Source: Hymenopus coronatus (lineage: Eukaryota > Arthropoda > Insecta > Mantodea > Hymenopodidae). From it: a DNA stretch of 64,000 nucleotides. Both the position numbers and the translations under genes were made by a program. Shown here piece by piece: positions 34,900 to 47,320 of this stretch (the stretch's first letter is position 1; every line of letters starts with the position of its first letter). The DNA is taken from assembly GCA_030762935.1 (NCBI GenBank), contig CM060900.1, positions 403,457,632 through 403,521,631 on the forward strand. Reading direction: 5' to 3'. The notes below the pieces were generated by a model. The model made no database searches and was not told the DNA's origin. It worked only from the letters and a program-made list of their open reading frames with translations.

Positions 34900-36650
34900 G
34901 GAAGTAAAAACGTATACTTCCTTCGTTGTTGAGGGGGTCCAGCTAGAATATAATTGTTTTGTCTTTTGATTCTGTACGTCAGGGAATGGACTACTTAGGG
35001 CTATAAATCAGATATTAGGAGATGCCACTAGAACCTATTTGCTTCATTTGTAGATGACTTCCTCATGATTGACAAAAGTTTTTAAGAACATATAGAATAT
35101 GTAAATCATATCTTAACAAGACTTGGAGAAAGTGGAATGCCGAAAACCTCAAAAAATCCCGGTTTTGTGTGAAGGAGATACGAATCCTTAGGGTACATAA
35201 TTAACAAAAAGAGACTTCAGCCAGACAGGAAGCAAATAGAAGCAGTCATGAATATCCCGCCGCCTAGGACCATTAAATACGTAAATTGGTAGGCTTTTCA
35301 AATTACCAATCAAAATTCATACCAAGATATGCTGGTCTAATGGAGTCAAAAAGGAAGTTGCAGAAAAAAGGGGTGAAATACCAATGGGGTGAATAATAAT
35401 AGCAAGCATTGGAAACAGTGAAGGGATTATTTGTACAGTCTATATTACTAGAAAGGCCTAGGGATGGCATTCCTTTTGAAATATATGTGGATGGGTTGTG
35501 TCAAGGTTTTGGGCAATCTTAGGTCAAGGTCATCTCTTGACCAATTTCATGTCAATAATATTGCGTCGTGAAGGTTGAGTGATGTTGAAATAAATGCTTT
35601 TCACTGAGATAGAAATCTGCTTGATGTACTTTGTGATTCAAAGATTCAGGACTTATATTTACCACAGACCACTAAAAATATTTTCAAATTACGCCAGTTT
35701 GTCTTTTCTAAATAAATGCAAATACACTAGTTCAAAGATATGCAGATAAGCACATGAAATAATGAAATATGTTGCACAAATAATTCACATTCCAGGAAAA
35801 TTAAATACTTTTAGTGTCCTATTATCTTGGTTAACACCCAATGCACAAATACCCGATTGTTTAGGAGGAACATGAAGAACGGTCATGGTTTTGAAAATAG
35901 AAATACCTATGGATAAAAAACTGAAAGAAAGGCTTAAGAAAATGAGCGAATACAAAGGCGCGAAGAAAAGCTATTAGAAAATTAACCTGAAATAGATGGC
36001 AGTATACAATGCAATTTGGGTAAGAAAGATGAGGTGTTATATAAAAAACACAGGACAATGAACTAAAAATGGAAAACATACATGCTTAAGAGCCTAGAAA
36101 TGGAAATTATTTCAGCCTTTCATAAAGCTTTATATCATTCAGGGACGGACTGGACCAGACCACTTCCACCATTTTGGAAAGTCTATATACTACCAAACTT
36201 AAGCAAAAGGTCAGGAGAACGGTCATGGCCTACAACACCTGCCAGAGAGCAAAGTCGCTCCAAGTCATTATGATTATTAAACAAATTCGATTTTAGGCAA
36301 CAGGCCATGATCATTAGTCACAGTTGGCTGTCATGGAGAGCTTCCACAGGGAACATTTGGAAACCGCAATGCAATAGCTTACACAGATGTGTTTTCAAAG
36401 GACATAAAATCTTTCTGGTTAAGAAAATAGATAGCGCCACATGCTTAAATTGTTCAAGTACTACATACTGCAATTGGGAGAGAGAGACCTCTGCTGTCCA
36501 ACAATGCATCAATGTTTACATGTTTACCAGGAAGAAGTTCGCAAATGTGTTGAAAGGGAGCAGCTTTAAACTGTACCATTGTTCGCGCTATCAGCCGAAT
36601 AGTAATCCGGAGTTACAAAAAAAAGAAAAAGAAGAAAAAAAAAAGAAAAA
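34900..36650 (+). mobile_element. Ty3/gypsy-type LTR retrotransposon, pol debris
   Basis: Stops and frameshifts throughout, but the order is clear on the plus strand. Reverse transcriptase end (a decayed Y-x-D-D region at about 35050, then EHIEYVNHILTRLGESGM and a GYIINKK segment with QPDRKQIEAVMN), an RNase H start (about 35470-35720), then an integrase zone (36100-36450) with FHKALYHSG and TDVFSKDIKSFWL. LTRs were not identified. It ends in an A-rich tail near 36660. It is a genomic relic with no coding capacity. Confidence 0.72.
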
Positions 36651-37930
36651 AAAGGAAATGTAAGTATTGATTGTAACACTTAGTAATAAATATAAAACGA
36701 ACTCTGAAAAATAGAGAGCGTGCGTATTTAGTCAGCCAACATTGGTCAGGTAGTTGAATAGTGAAGTGAAGTGAACAGATGTTGTTGGTATAAAGGCAGT
36801 GAACTGATTTTAATCTAACAGGCAGCAGCTTAGTGTTATAAATTTAGCAGGTACAAAAACATGGAGGTGAAATAGACACTGAAGCTGTGGTAATTTTACG
36901 GAGTCTCTAAGAGAGAGAGTGTTAAAATAACATGATGATAGTAAGCAATGGTAACCTGATTCTAGAGGAACAGAAACAATGCATTGGAAAAAAGAACACA
37001 TTGTAACCTCTTAACTTTTTGTTTATTTTAACTTCATCGTTTAGCGCAGTTTGAGGCAGGAAATTGTTCCCAGCCATCTACTTATTTTATTCACATATAT
37101 GTTTGCAATGTAAATATATAAGTTTATTTTTACTTATAGAAATATAAGAATTTAGGATATTTTGTTGCTGATACCTAAAGCAGAATGTATGTAACAATTG
37201 TACCTGTGGACCTGGGACATTCTTTTGAGAGGAAAAATCCTGTTGTTTTGCAGGCTATTTCCTAGGGGTTGAAGTCGCTAGGAAATTTACCACTATGTCT
37301 GCCATTGTATTCCAAAAGTCCTGTTCAGCGCACGAGGTCAAGGCAGGACACCAGAAATTCTCAATATTTGCCATGTCTATGGGCGTGCATGAATTTTGAC
37401 CAACAGGAAGCTGGCAACTTACAAACTGCTAGGAAATTAAGACACTGATTCAAAAAATGTTCCAGCCAATAGGGTGATTTTAAGGCGCAAAGCAGTTTTA
37501 AAAACCATATAAATACGGGTGTCCAGAAGACATGAGCGCTTGTTGCTTTAAGTTCAATTGCCACTGTGCTCTAGTATCCAGGAAGGCCAAGGCAGGAAAA
37601 GTGGGGTAAAGGAGATGATGTAATCGTGCATGAGTTTACATCGCTCAAAGTGGCACTCTTGTTTGAGTAAAACAAATTGTATTGTGAGAACCACAACACA
37701 ATAATATCAAAAGAGCATGCCCAGGTCGGCTTATCAACCAGCGAATAAGCTGGAGTAAACAAAAATGTCTCGGGTCCTTTCTTTTCTTCACCTCTGAAAA
37801 GAGACAGTCTCATGATATTTCAGACCCCCGGCACTAGTACACTGCAGTGCCAGAGAGGGAAAGACAGCCGAGGGAGATAGGAGACAGAGAGCTTACCAGA
37901 GCAGGTACGTGGTGACCAAAGAGAGGAAGC
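36651..37930. other. Intron 2 segment, no gene
   Basis: Between gypsy debris and the RTE-like LINE. No supported feature. The segment 37200-37900 has slightly higher GC and may be the 5' region of the LINE that follows. Confidence 0.4.
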
Positions 37931-37958
37931 ACATCTCAACTTGCAAAGAAATATAGTC

Positions 37959-38156
37959 ATGGAATTTGGTACCTGGAATGTTAGAGCTCTATATAAAACT
38001 GGAGCCTCCAAATTTTTATTAGATATGAGCAAAGATAACATACAATTAGCAGCAGTTCAACAAATGCAAAGACCTGGAATCAGAATTAATGATCAGAGAT
38101 ACCACATATTTTATAGTGGGAATAAAGGAGACATGAATATGGAGCAGCCTTTGTAG
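37959..38156 (+). pseudogene. LINE endonuclease N-terminus
   Basis: The frame contains the T-W-N-V-R motif that opens the exonuclease-endonuclease-phosphatase fold and a conserved AAVQQM where catalytic Q-E normally lies; here E is replaced by Q. A frameshift follows at about 38150. Confidence 0.75.
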
Positions 38157-39400
38157 TAGAAAAATATTAAACTAAAGTATGGGCTTCAATTCAATCAGTA
38201 ATAGAATCTGTAGGGGCACATATATTTATCATGTTTACATTATGGAATTTCATTATCTATAGAAAAGAAAGACAGCTTAAAAGATGAGATTTTTAATTAG
38301 AAGAACCCTTGATACACAACCATCAAAGGATGTTAAAATCCTGCTGGAAGATTTCAATACAAAAAATAACTATGGGAATAAAAGATGCAACAGGCTGCCA
38401 TAGCCTACATAATGAAACCAATGATAATGGTAAAAGGTTAACAGATTTAGCATAAAGTAAAAGGCTGATCATAAGCTCACCTCAGTTTCCACATAAAGAG
38501 ACACATAAATACACATGGAAGTCCCCAGATGAAATTATTCTAAATCAGATAGATCACACTAGGATAAAAGAAGAGCAAGTAGCCTATAGAATATATGATC
38601 CTACAGAGGAGCAGATGCTCACTCTGACCATTACCTTGCGAAATCCAAGTATAGATGTAAGATCACCAGAACTGTAAGTAGAGCTCAGGAAGTAATCTCT
38701 AAATTTAACTTTGAGGTTTCACAGGAAAAAAGATATTGTCAAAGTGCACACCAGTTCTTAGTCATAGTTAAGCTGAAAAAGATCAGCAAGAAATTGAAGA
38801 TAGTTGTGGAGTATTTAAAGAATTAATCAAAACTACACCGCAGGAAGTAATTGGATTAAAAAAAGAATACATCTAAGGATATATGGCTTGATGAATGTGC
38901 ACAGGCAGCAAAAGAAACAATTCAAGAAGAGCATATTTAGCCCATCCAAAAAGAACCAAGTATCTGAAATATCAGCAAAAATGGAGAGAAGTGAGCCACA
39001 TGTGAAAAGTAAGCGGGGAAATCACAAATGAATGCCTTAATGAGCTGGAGAAGAATTTTGTTTACAATGTCAGGCAAACCTATAAGGAAGTGAGGTATAT
39101 TGAGAAAGAATGTGATCTGAAAACAAACCTGATTAGAATTAGTAATGAAGAAATTATAGTTTGAAATCTTGCAAATATGTAAAGAAGCTTAGGACCATGA
39201 TTTAAGAAATTATAGATTTACCAAATGAAATTTTAAGGCAATTCCGCAACCAGATGGCAAACCCATCACCGGAAATAGGAGCTGAAAGATGATAAACTAC
39301 ACTCCTTAAATCACACATATCAAAGAAACCAAAATTAATGCTGATATTTGCTTGTTGGCTCATATATATTCTGACATAAACAGGAAATTGTAGGATTTAA

Positions 39401-39865
39401 CCCTACATTGCATTGTGTTGCCATTTGGCAACAAACATAGATTAATCAAAGGTTTTACCATTTTTAGTGGGCTTCTTTTCTAATTTCGTATTACACTAAC
39501 TTTCAGCAATATATTAGACTATTTACAACTTTTTTATGTTATAAAAATGTTAATATTTTTGCAACAAAACTGTAGTTTTTTTTAACAATAAAGTGCAAAA
39601 TCCATGCAACTGCAGTCAAATGTAGCCCCATCAGCATCCAAGTGTGCCATCATGCCGGTTATTTTACTTGGGCCCTCGAAATCCTTTACCACAGGCCCAT
39701 TTGACTACAGTCACTGGAACTCAAACTTGCAACGTTCAGCTTTGAATGGATGGCCAGCCCATTTTGTATCACACTGACGATCACAGCTATTCAAGTGCTT
39801 CAGTTCTGGTGCCGGAGAAAAAAATATAAAATCCAGTTTGCAAATTAAAGGAAGAGCAACATATG

Positions 39866-39905
<40 letters not shown>

Positions 39906-39917
39906 TGCAATATAGGG
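39401..39917. mobile_element. piggyBac-type MITE with TTAA target duplication
   Basis: 517 bp bounded by TTAA at 39397-39400 and 39918-39921. The ends CCCTACATTGCAT and (reverse complement of right) CCCTATATTGCAC are inverted repeats. TTAA plus CCC termini are diagnostic of piggyBac-superfamily elements. No transposase is encoded. It carries a run of about 34 A immediately inside the right TIR. Confidence 0.85.
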
Positions 39918-40680
39918 TTAAATATATTAGCAGCCACAGCATTAGAAATGAATGAACAAGAACTATTGGGAATTGCACAATTTAAGAAAATTGGCAGCCA
40001 TAGCTAAACAAACTAAATAAATAGATTATAATCTCATGTTAGTACGAGTGAGAATTGAACAAGTAATGAATTCTCGTATTTGGATAGTATAACCTCCAAA
40101 GAATGTGATTCAAACAAAATGTAAAGGTGAGAATTAGGAAAGTGCGAAATGCTTTCTTAAAACTTAAATCTCTATTTGGAGATCTAAGAAACTTTCTTTG
40201 AAGGTTAAATTAAGATTTAATACAAATATAAAATACATCTTACTTTACAGCTATGAAATACACAAAGAACAAAAGTAGCTATAGACAAACTGCAAACCTT
40301 CATAAATAAATGTTTAAGAAGTATTATGGGAATCTAGTGGCTCCAAAAAATATCCAAAGGAGATTTATGGGAGAAAGTAGAATAGAAGAAAATTAGTTCA
40401 GAAAATGGAAATGGATTAGACATGTGTTTCACAGAGAAATCAAACAAATTATAAGAAACGCTGTAGAATGGAACCCTCAAAGGTTGATTACAAAAAGATG
40501 CAGTCCTCAGAAGACTGTGTATAAAATGGTTTGAGGGCAAGGGGAGACTATAGGAAGACCTGGAGCAAGATCAAGTGGTTAACAAGAAACAAGAACTCTT
40601 TGGGATATCTTCATTAAGGCCCTTTTCTTCTCAGAGGAGTCATTTATTACAAGTGAAATCTTGAATAAATAAAAGATATT

Positions 40681-41409
40681 TTCAGCAGTTTCACGCACCC
40701 ACCCACCCAGAGGCTATCCCAGAATTCAACCGCACAAATTGGCAGGATTGTAGAGGAGTTCAAGATACATAGTTAGAGATAGGGAACCTATGGGCTATAG
40801 GTTCTAAGTTGTTTGCTACAGCATAAAATCTATTAAGAGTAGCCTGAACACTATATTTTTGGAGAACGTAAATAAAGTGGATTATTTAGCACTATAGTTA
40901 GTGTGTTGGCATCGGGTTAAGATGTTGAAGGAGTTGGAGTTACAAGTCCCCCTAAGTATCTTTGTTTTTATGGTGTTCCCTTTATTTGAATTTTATAATT
41001 AGCCATTCATATTTTGCTGTGTTACTCAATATGATTTATTTGTACTGGTAAATAAAATCTATGGTAAGCAGCTAGGTACAATGGAGAATGTTTCAATAGC
41101 AATTGCTATGAACTCCTGAAGCGGTACACTTCTCCATACCTCTCGAAGAAGTTTCTAAAATACAATTTATCACACATTGATGGGTTATGTATGTAAACAT
41201 TACAATTGCAGGCACAGTTTACAATTTACGAAACAATATCATCAGTGTGTCAAATGAAATACAAAATGAACAACTACCTCCATAGTAAAACAAGTACCTA
41301 CATAAAACTAGTTAAGAATTATGTATTAGAAAGTAAAGTGCATTCTATATTTTCATCTCTGCATGAATGGCAAATGAAAGGAGACTGAGAAATAATACAC
41401 CATCCAAAG
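40681..41409. other. Intron 2 segment, no gene
   Basis: AT-rich intronic sequence, no supported feature. Confidence 0.4.
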
Positions 41410-41725
41410 TAAAAAAAAAATCTGATTTGTTCCACTCACATGACTTTCTCTACATCTCTGTAACAAATTATTGTTAATAGGCTTATACTTCTATCTACTA
41501 ATGCTAATTGAGATAAACATTACCAGAAATAGTCTTATTACTTCCTTATAAGTAGAAGGGAAATAAGGGATTACAAGGCTAAACCATAGTCAAATGTTTT
41601 AATTTGTGGTTGCTAGGGGATTGAAATGAATTTCTTTGAGTGGCCAGAACTTGACAAGCTTCTGTATGACAGAAGTATTTTAAAACTGAGAGTGATAACA
41701 AGGAATAACTGAAAACAGTCAACTC

Positions 41726-41775
<50 letters not shown>

Positions 41776-42161
41776 TCTTCAAAGGCTATTACCAGAAAAT
41801 CCAAGATATGGATTTCATTTGTCATGTAAATATCTTAAATATAAGAGATTTTAATCAAAATTGTTATGTGTTTTTGAGAAAATCAAAATTTTCGACATTT
41901 TTCCCATGTAAAGATTAATTGGGGGTGGGGAAATTTTCTTGAAAATCTTCATGTCATCCTTAGAAGATACTGAACTTATATAAAAACTTTGGAATTTAAT
42001 ATTTTTGAGCCACTCACATGCACGCATTTTTCTAAAATGCTTTCTTTTTGGATCCAGGGGGTCCCATGTATTTCTGGTAAAATCTTGGTATCAAATTTTT
42101 GGGTGCAATACAATATCTTCTCTATACACCACATACATAGTACATGTAGAGAAAGTAAAAA
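41410..42161 (+). repeat. Dispersed ~850 bp repeat, copy C
   Basis: Forward copy from the A-run before TCTGATTTGTTCC to ATGTAGAGAAAGTAAAAA, somewhat shorter than A, B and D. It contains a 40-odd base A run at 41729-41771 where copy A has a T-rich stretch. Confidence 0.72.
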
Positions 42162-43189
42162 TACAACAGGTTACTAGAGGAACTATTCAATGATCTGCAA
42201 CATCCCTGCAGAGATTGCACTTATGAAGCATAATGCCACAAAACCACAGTAGCTGAAGTGGTTAAAACAATATAGAAGTACATAGGCAATACCAAAGTAC
42301 ATTTGTTTGAATCCTAGGAATACCAGAGGTATTTTATATTCCACCATTAAAATCATAGTTTAGCTTCTACATTTCAAAGCACACATTACATAAATGTTTT
42401 CAACAAACCTAATTGTTTTATTAAATGAATCTATGCAGGTGCCTTGGCAAACAATTGCTGCATTTAATATTGAATACAACATAGATTTCATTCACTCTTT
42501 TGAAAGTGATATGAACTGGATGATTTATCGTCTTGACTTAAAAAATGTAAACTTGGTGTGTTAGTGCTGGTCAAATTGTGTACCTCTTTCAGAAAAAAAT
42601 AACAAAATTAAAAGCTGAACAATAGACACTTCAGAGAGCAGTGTGATCTGTCGTGGTATTCAATGACCAGTGCTATACTGACTGGCCCACCAACATGTTA
42701 TAGCTGACCGCTCTAGCTAACTGCATGTGCTCTGAAATCAACCAAACGGTTATCAGCAGCATGTGCACCCTCAAAGAATAGGCAATTTTGCCAAAATTGC
42801 AAGTCTAATAGTTTTAAATATTGTATTGATTGTGCACCAATTTTGCAATCCCTCAACTACTGGCATACAAATGAGGTATTCTTAATGAAAATAGGATACA
42901 CACATACACCTTCTTTTGAATTACAGTAACTGATGTGCATTCCAGAAAGCATGCCATAACTTTGACATTTGGCAAAAGGGACAATAGGTTACCTATCTCC
43001 AAGTTTTTAAATAGGATCCCTCCACCATCCTCCCAATTTATGAGGATGAATTCTGGGATATTATATATATATATGAAAATGAAAAAGAATTAAAACAAGA
43101 CATACTTGCATTTACACTGTTTAATTTGGTTTTGGATAGTGTCAACAAACTCAAGTAGGATAAATTAACATTCTGCTATATAAAAATGT
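42162..43189. other. Intron 2 segment with a tRNA-like stretch
   Basis: AT-rich DNA. At 42243-42313 an A-box-like TAGCTGAAGTGGTTA and a B-box-like GTTTGAATCC are about 45 bp apart, suggesting a decayed tRNA-derived SINE head. Nothing else recognised. Confidence 0.35.
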
Positions 43190-44110
43190 GCATATTGTGG
43201 GGTATGGATGTTCTAGATATTATGGGAAAAGCTATTCATGCTATAGTGGAAGCATTCATTATATTAGAATTTGCTCTGTTGCAGCTAAGGTGAATAATTT
43301 GACTTGATGCTACTAAAATTTAAAGATGAAGGAAAATACAAGTTGTCTCAATTAAGGGATGGTAGGAAACCATCTATATTCAAGACTGGATAAATTTGAA
43401 AAAGTGAATGAGATCAGATATCTAAGGACAAACGTTAATGAATAATCAATGAATGTAATTTCCGACTTGATCTACATCCCAGAGTTGGACTTTGTGTCTA
43501 ATCTCAAACAGGATCCACAGATTGCAATGAAACATAATGAAAACAATAAGGAATGAATTGAGATATACAGTAGAATAACTGCAGTCAACAAAAGTTATTA
43601 TGCATTAATAGAAATATTGAACTCTAGCTGTGCATACAGAAACATTAAAATCAGATTATACATAGGTACATCCATAATCAGAGGTGTCCTATTTTATTCC
43701 TGGGAGGCCTAGATCATGAAAAGTCACAATCTGCACTGGGAGATTCTGAATGAAAGATATTGAAAAGGATTTTTGGATCTATTCAGAAGAGCAATCGGTG
43801 GACAACCATTATAACAGTGAACTGTACAAAGAGGAGTGGGATGTTGACACCTAAGTTGTCAACTACAGACAGTCAGGTTGGTAGGCCATGTACAATTGAT
43901 GGAAAAATCATATAACTCAAAAAAAATAATTATGAAAGGAAATATGTATGGGACACAACCCAACCCAGAAGACCTCTAAGAACATGTATGGAGTTGGTAA
44001 CAGCAGATCCAAAAGAATTGTATTGAAGGACAGCTTGGAGGAGCACAAAATAGAATGGAGGAAGAAACTAAAGGAGGCCAAAGCTCGAAAATGGGCTGTT
44101 ATGCCATAGT
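43190..44110 (+). mobile_element. RTE-like LINE, C-terminal fragment
   Basis: Broken frames resemble the post-RT region of endonuclease-RT elements: a W-I-N-L-K-K-V-N-E-F-x-Y-L-G segment (about 43385-43430), AVNKSYYALIEILNSS, a V-x-x-Y-S-W-E-A segment, VRLVGHVQLMEKS (the R-W-x-G-H-V-x-R-M motif) and KGGQSSKMGCYA. It contains a ~95 bp block (43431-43528) that is not part of the protein and is shared with 22883-22985. Confidence 0.6.
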
Positions 44111-44266
44111 AGTAGAACATGTAACAGATGAAAGAGGTGTGAACAGTGGGTTCTCATGCTATACTAAAATAACTTATCGTCAAAGTAAAACATTATTGCA
44201 AACATGAAATTCTCAAAACAATACATTATTCTTACACAAATAAAAAATATGAGTGCAAAGACTTAC

Positions 44267-44341
44267 AAATTGAAGAATTCTCATCACACCACGTGGTTCC
44301 TTGAACACACTTAAATTCATTGTCATTGCAGTTTTGATAGC
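44267..44341 (-). CDS. Synaptophysin-like gene, exon 2 (start of MARVEL domain)
   Basis: This is a 25-codon exon bounded by a TTGTTTCAG acceptor and a GTAAGT donor, phase 0 on both sides. It reads AIKTAMTMNLSVFKEPRGVM and then RILQF. The N-L-x-x-F/L-K-E-P-x-G-x-x-x-x-L-Q/E pattern just before the first membrane span is a hallmark of synaptophysin, synaptoporin and SYPL proteins and is not found in synaptogyrins. The exon supplies the cytosolic lead-in and the first residues of transmembrane segment 1. It joins in frame to VFSICAFATTTG of exon 3, 35.4 kb away. An internal ATG-ACA-ATG offers an alternative start if the upstream exon is not used. Confidence 0.88.
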
Positions 44342-45689
44342 CTGAAACAAAGAATTTGTATCAGCTTGACACCAAGTTAACGAATGTATATGAAATCCTA
44401 TTTCATATTTTCATGATATGAAAACATTATGTACACTATTTTGATTGCTATTTACTCATAAGCCCTTTGGGTAGTAGTTATTTCCAAAAACTTTAAAACC
44501 AAAGAAAGATTGCATGTAAGCAGGTACTCAGTACTCAATAGTAACTGCATAAAAGAAAAAATAAATATCAAAAGCAACAAAGAAAATTTAGCATTATATT
44601 CTTCTATTTTAGAACAGATTTAACCTTACAGAAGCTTATAAATAGAAGTAAACCATGGAAAAGAGAAAATACAACAGAGAATCAGTTCTTTAATACAAAT
44701 TCTATAAGATTCTGTAACCTTTAAGTATGAACATAAAAATTACCCTTACCAATTTAATACTTTTGATTTAATATATTCTTTGGCAAGAGTCTTTTTAGAC
44801 ACTGGGAGGGGCAGATAGAGACTCGAATGACTGCAGTTACCACAAACAGCTGGTAAACATAACCTGGGCATGAGCAACTGTTTCCTACCTTTGCCCTTTT
44901 GACGGTCTCAAAAGACACACCTATACACAAGGCATCTATGACAATGTTATTTCAGAAAATGTATAAACTAGATCAGAAATAACTGAATAATGAGACCCTA
45001 ACAAGCCACCGTAAAAATCTTGCAGTTTCTAGCATCATTTATTTTAATTTCTCTACATAAAGAAAGTAGACACAAGGACATTTTATTACAAGCGAGACCT
45101 TGTGAGGCAGATCTTCAAGTTTATGTCAGTAATTATTTGGGTGAAGGTTATATTAAAAGTAACAAGATGCATTAATCTTAGCTCTAGTCTAGCAAAAAAC
45201 AATTTTATTGTTAACCCTAATTAGATACATTAATTAGCATTTAGTTTGATCAGATACAGAAAGTGTACCATTCTGGCTAAAGCTGGAGTTATCAGGAGGC
45301 ATAGCATTAACTTAATGTACCAGAATTTGTTGCTTGTGAATTTGTTGCTTATTCCTTTAACAATTAAATCCATGCAGCTGGCCTCTTTATGCTCAATCTT
45401 TCCAGCTAACTTATTAGACATCCATCAGGCTGTAAACTGGAGTACTCATTTTGATTATGCTGATTGTATATAGTGTGACATGCCATGTACACTGGGAAGA
45501 TCTGACATGAGACAGCAGAGTAATGTGATGAGAACTGCTCTCTGATTGGGTAGTTTGTATTTGACAGACAAATTTTAAGGGTTGGACCTTGCAAGCTTCT
45601 AAGTTTATATTTAATTCAATGTTTATTTTTACGTTTAAATTATTGCTTGAGAATGGTTCCATTACAATATTGTAACATGTGTCTATATT
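44342..45689. other. Intron 1 segment, no gene
   Basis: AT-rich DNA upstream (on the gene strand) of exon 2. No coding or mobile-element signal I can name. Confidence 0.4.
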
Positions 45690-47180
45690 GACTCAAAAAT
45701 TGGTTACAAATAGTCAAAAATTCATTGCTGCAAACAATTCACTCTATGCTTCAATGCATAGACAGTTCTCATGGCACTGCTGTCACACCACTACATGCTA
45801 ACACTCTAGCCAAAGTCTGACTCATGACTCTCGTATTGCAACTTCCTTCCTCTTATGGCTAAAATACTCCAGGTAGGGCCAGCTGTAACCTTGGCCACCT
45901 ACATTTAAATGCTACCATTAATGCCTCGTGGATCGTCTAATAGTCGTCAAACATCAGGTGCTATTGTATACCATAGCCACACATGTTGTCAACGAGGGAG
46001 AAGGCAGCTTTATGGGATACTTAACTAGGTGGGAGGTTCACCAGGGCTTTGTTCACAAGCTGCTCTATAGCCAGGGTGAACTCCTGCATCATCTTCCCAG
46101 GATACTGCAGCCTCGATTTAAGCGACAGCGATATGCTGCAGCCAAAAGATGGTTTCCAAAGCAGTCTTTGAGGGCCTCTCAAATGACTCTGCACAGTGCT
46201 GACATCAAGATCACATTTGGTAATTCTGCAGCCTGTCCCTGGAAGCTTACTATAGCTGTGTGATTTCTGCTGACCATCAGTTGTGGGTAGCAATGGTACT
46301 TGTCAGTGGAAAACTTGGCTGGCTTGATAAGGGAGGATGTTCTGACACACTATGGGATCTTGACCTTAAAGTTTTTCGGCCTTCCATTGAGCATCTTTTC
46401 TATCATGATGTTTAATTCCTTGGTGCTGCTGTTGACTCTTCCCTCCAGAGCATTAACATGTTCTGTTCCAGGGCATCAATGCAATGGTCAAGGTTCTTCA
46501 TTGCTCCCCAAGCTCTTGTATCTTTCCTTCCAGCTGCTCCATGTCCTTCACACTGGCCATTCTTCATCAATTTTGTTAGAAAGTTTTGTTTTCAGGTTCT
46601 TCATTGCCCACTCCATTTCCTCTATGCCAAGTTATTTTTTCTATATTACCTTTCATCTTCTCCATGCTGGATTCCATTTCCATGTCTATTTTCTCCACTA
46701 CAATTTCTAATATTGTGTCCATCTTCATTTCAGCCATCAAATTTTTCATCTCCTCCATCTTGGCATAAAATTTCCATTTTTAACACCGGTATAATGAATA
46801 TCTTTATTGAATCAAAAACTGGTAACAAATAAAGCCTTTAATCCACTGCTGCAAACAATTCACTTAATTTGATGCATAGGCAGTGGATGGCTTTCTCACG
46901 TCACTGCATGCTAACACTCCAGTCTAAGTGTGATTGATGACTAAACCTGGATTGCAACCCTTCCTTTATTTTTCAGCTATAAATGATGCCACAGAACTTT
47001 CTGGAAGCTTGTGGAAAACAAAGCTTCTGGAGGTGTGTGCCAGGTGTGTTGTGTTCTAAGGCTTCTAGTTACTGGTGTATCACTTCCTGTTTTCCACATT
47101 GCAAGCCCTCCAGCCCTGCTGACTCACATACCAAGGAGAACATGAGAGTGGCCGCACAAGTCACTGCCACACGATATATA
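45690..47180 (-). mobile_element. Gag-only LTR retrotransposon remnant (gypsy-type)
   Basis: Two related flanks, about 45690-45890 and 46795-47180, share AAAA(A/C)TTGGTTACAAA-like and GCTGCAAACAATTCACT blocks and behave as degenerate LTRs. Between them the minus strand has 46021-46293 (CPGKMMQEF-type gag region with EFTLAIEQLVNKALVNLPPS) and 46576-46758, a Met/Glu/Lys-rich coiled coil (MEEMKNLMAEMKMDTILEIV). No pol is present. The right flank resembles the LTR-like ends of the element at 57150-60460, so both belong to one family. Confidence 0.6.
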
Positions 47181-47284
47181 TAGTTTTTAACTTTGCATTA
47201 TGCTTGCACTTCATTTTCATCATGAGTATGGGCTATGGGAATGGCTGCAATTTCAGATAACATCAAAAACATTATTTTGAATGT

Positions 47285-47320
<36 letters not shown>

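Larger units (their letters stand above)
37930..40680 (+). mobile_element. RTE-like LINE (endonuclease-RT), RT largely missing, split by a MITE
   Basis: 37959-38156 encodes the start of an apurinic-type endonuclease: FGTWNVRALYKTGASKFLLD, AAVQQM, then INDQRYHIFYSGN. 38340-38650 continues it in broken frames, including a W-x-x-P-D segment and a DHYLAKSKY end. 40040-40540 holds the polypeptide C-terminus (a Y-E-x-H-K segment, KMEMD*TCVSQR, KRCRMEPSK). The RT palm is not recognisable. A 517 bp piggyBac-type MITE at 39401-39917 interrupts it. Confidence 0.65.

Noticed and set aside
46300..46832. Hydrophobic Phe/Ser-rich plus-strand frames resembling a membrane protein
   Set aside because: They are the complement of a Met/Glu/Lys-rich coiled-coil gag on the minus strand, which explains their composition.
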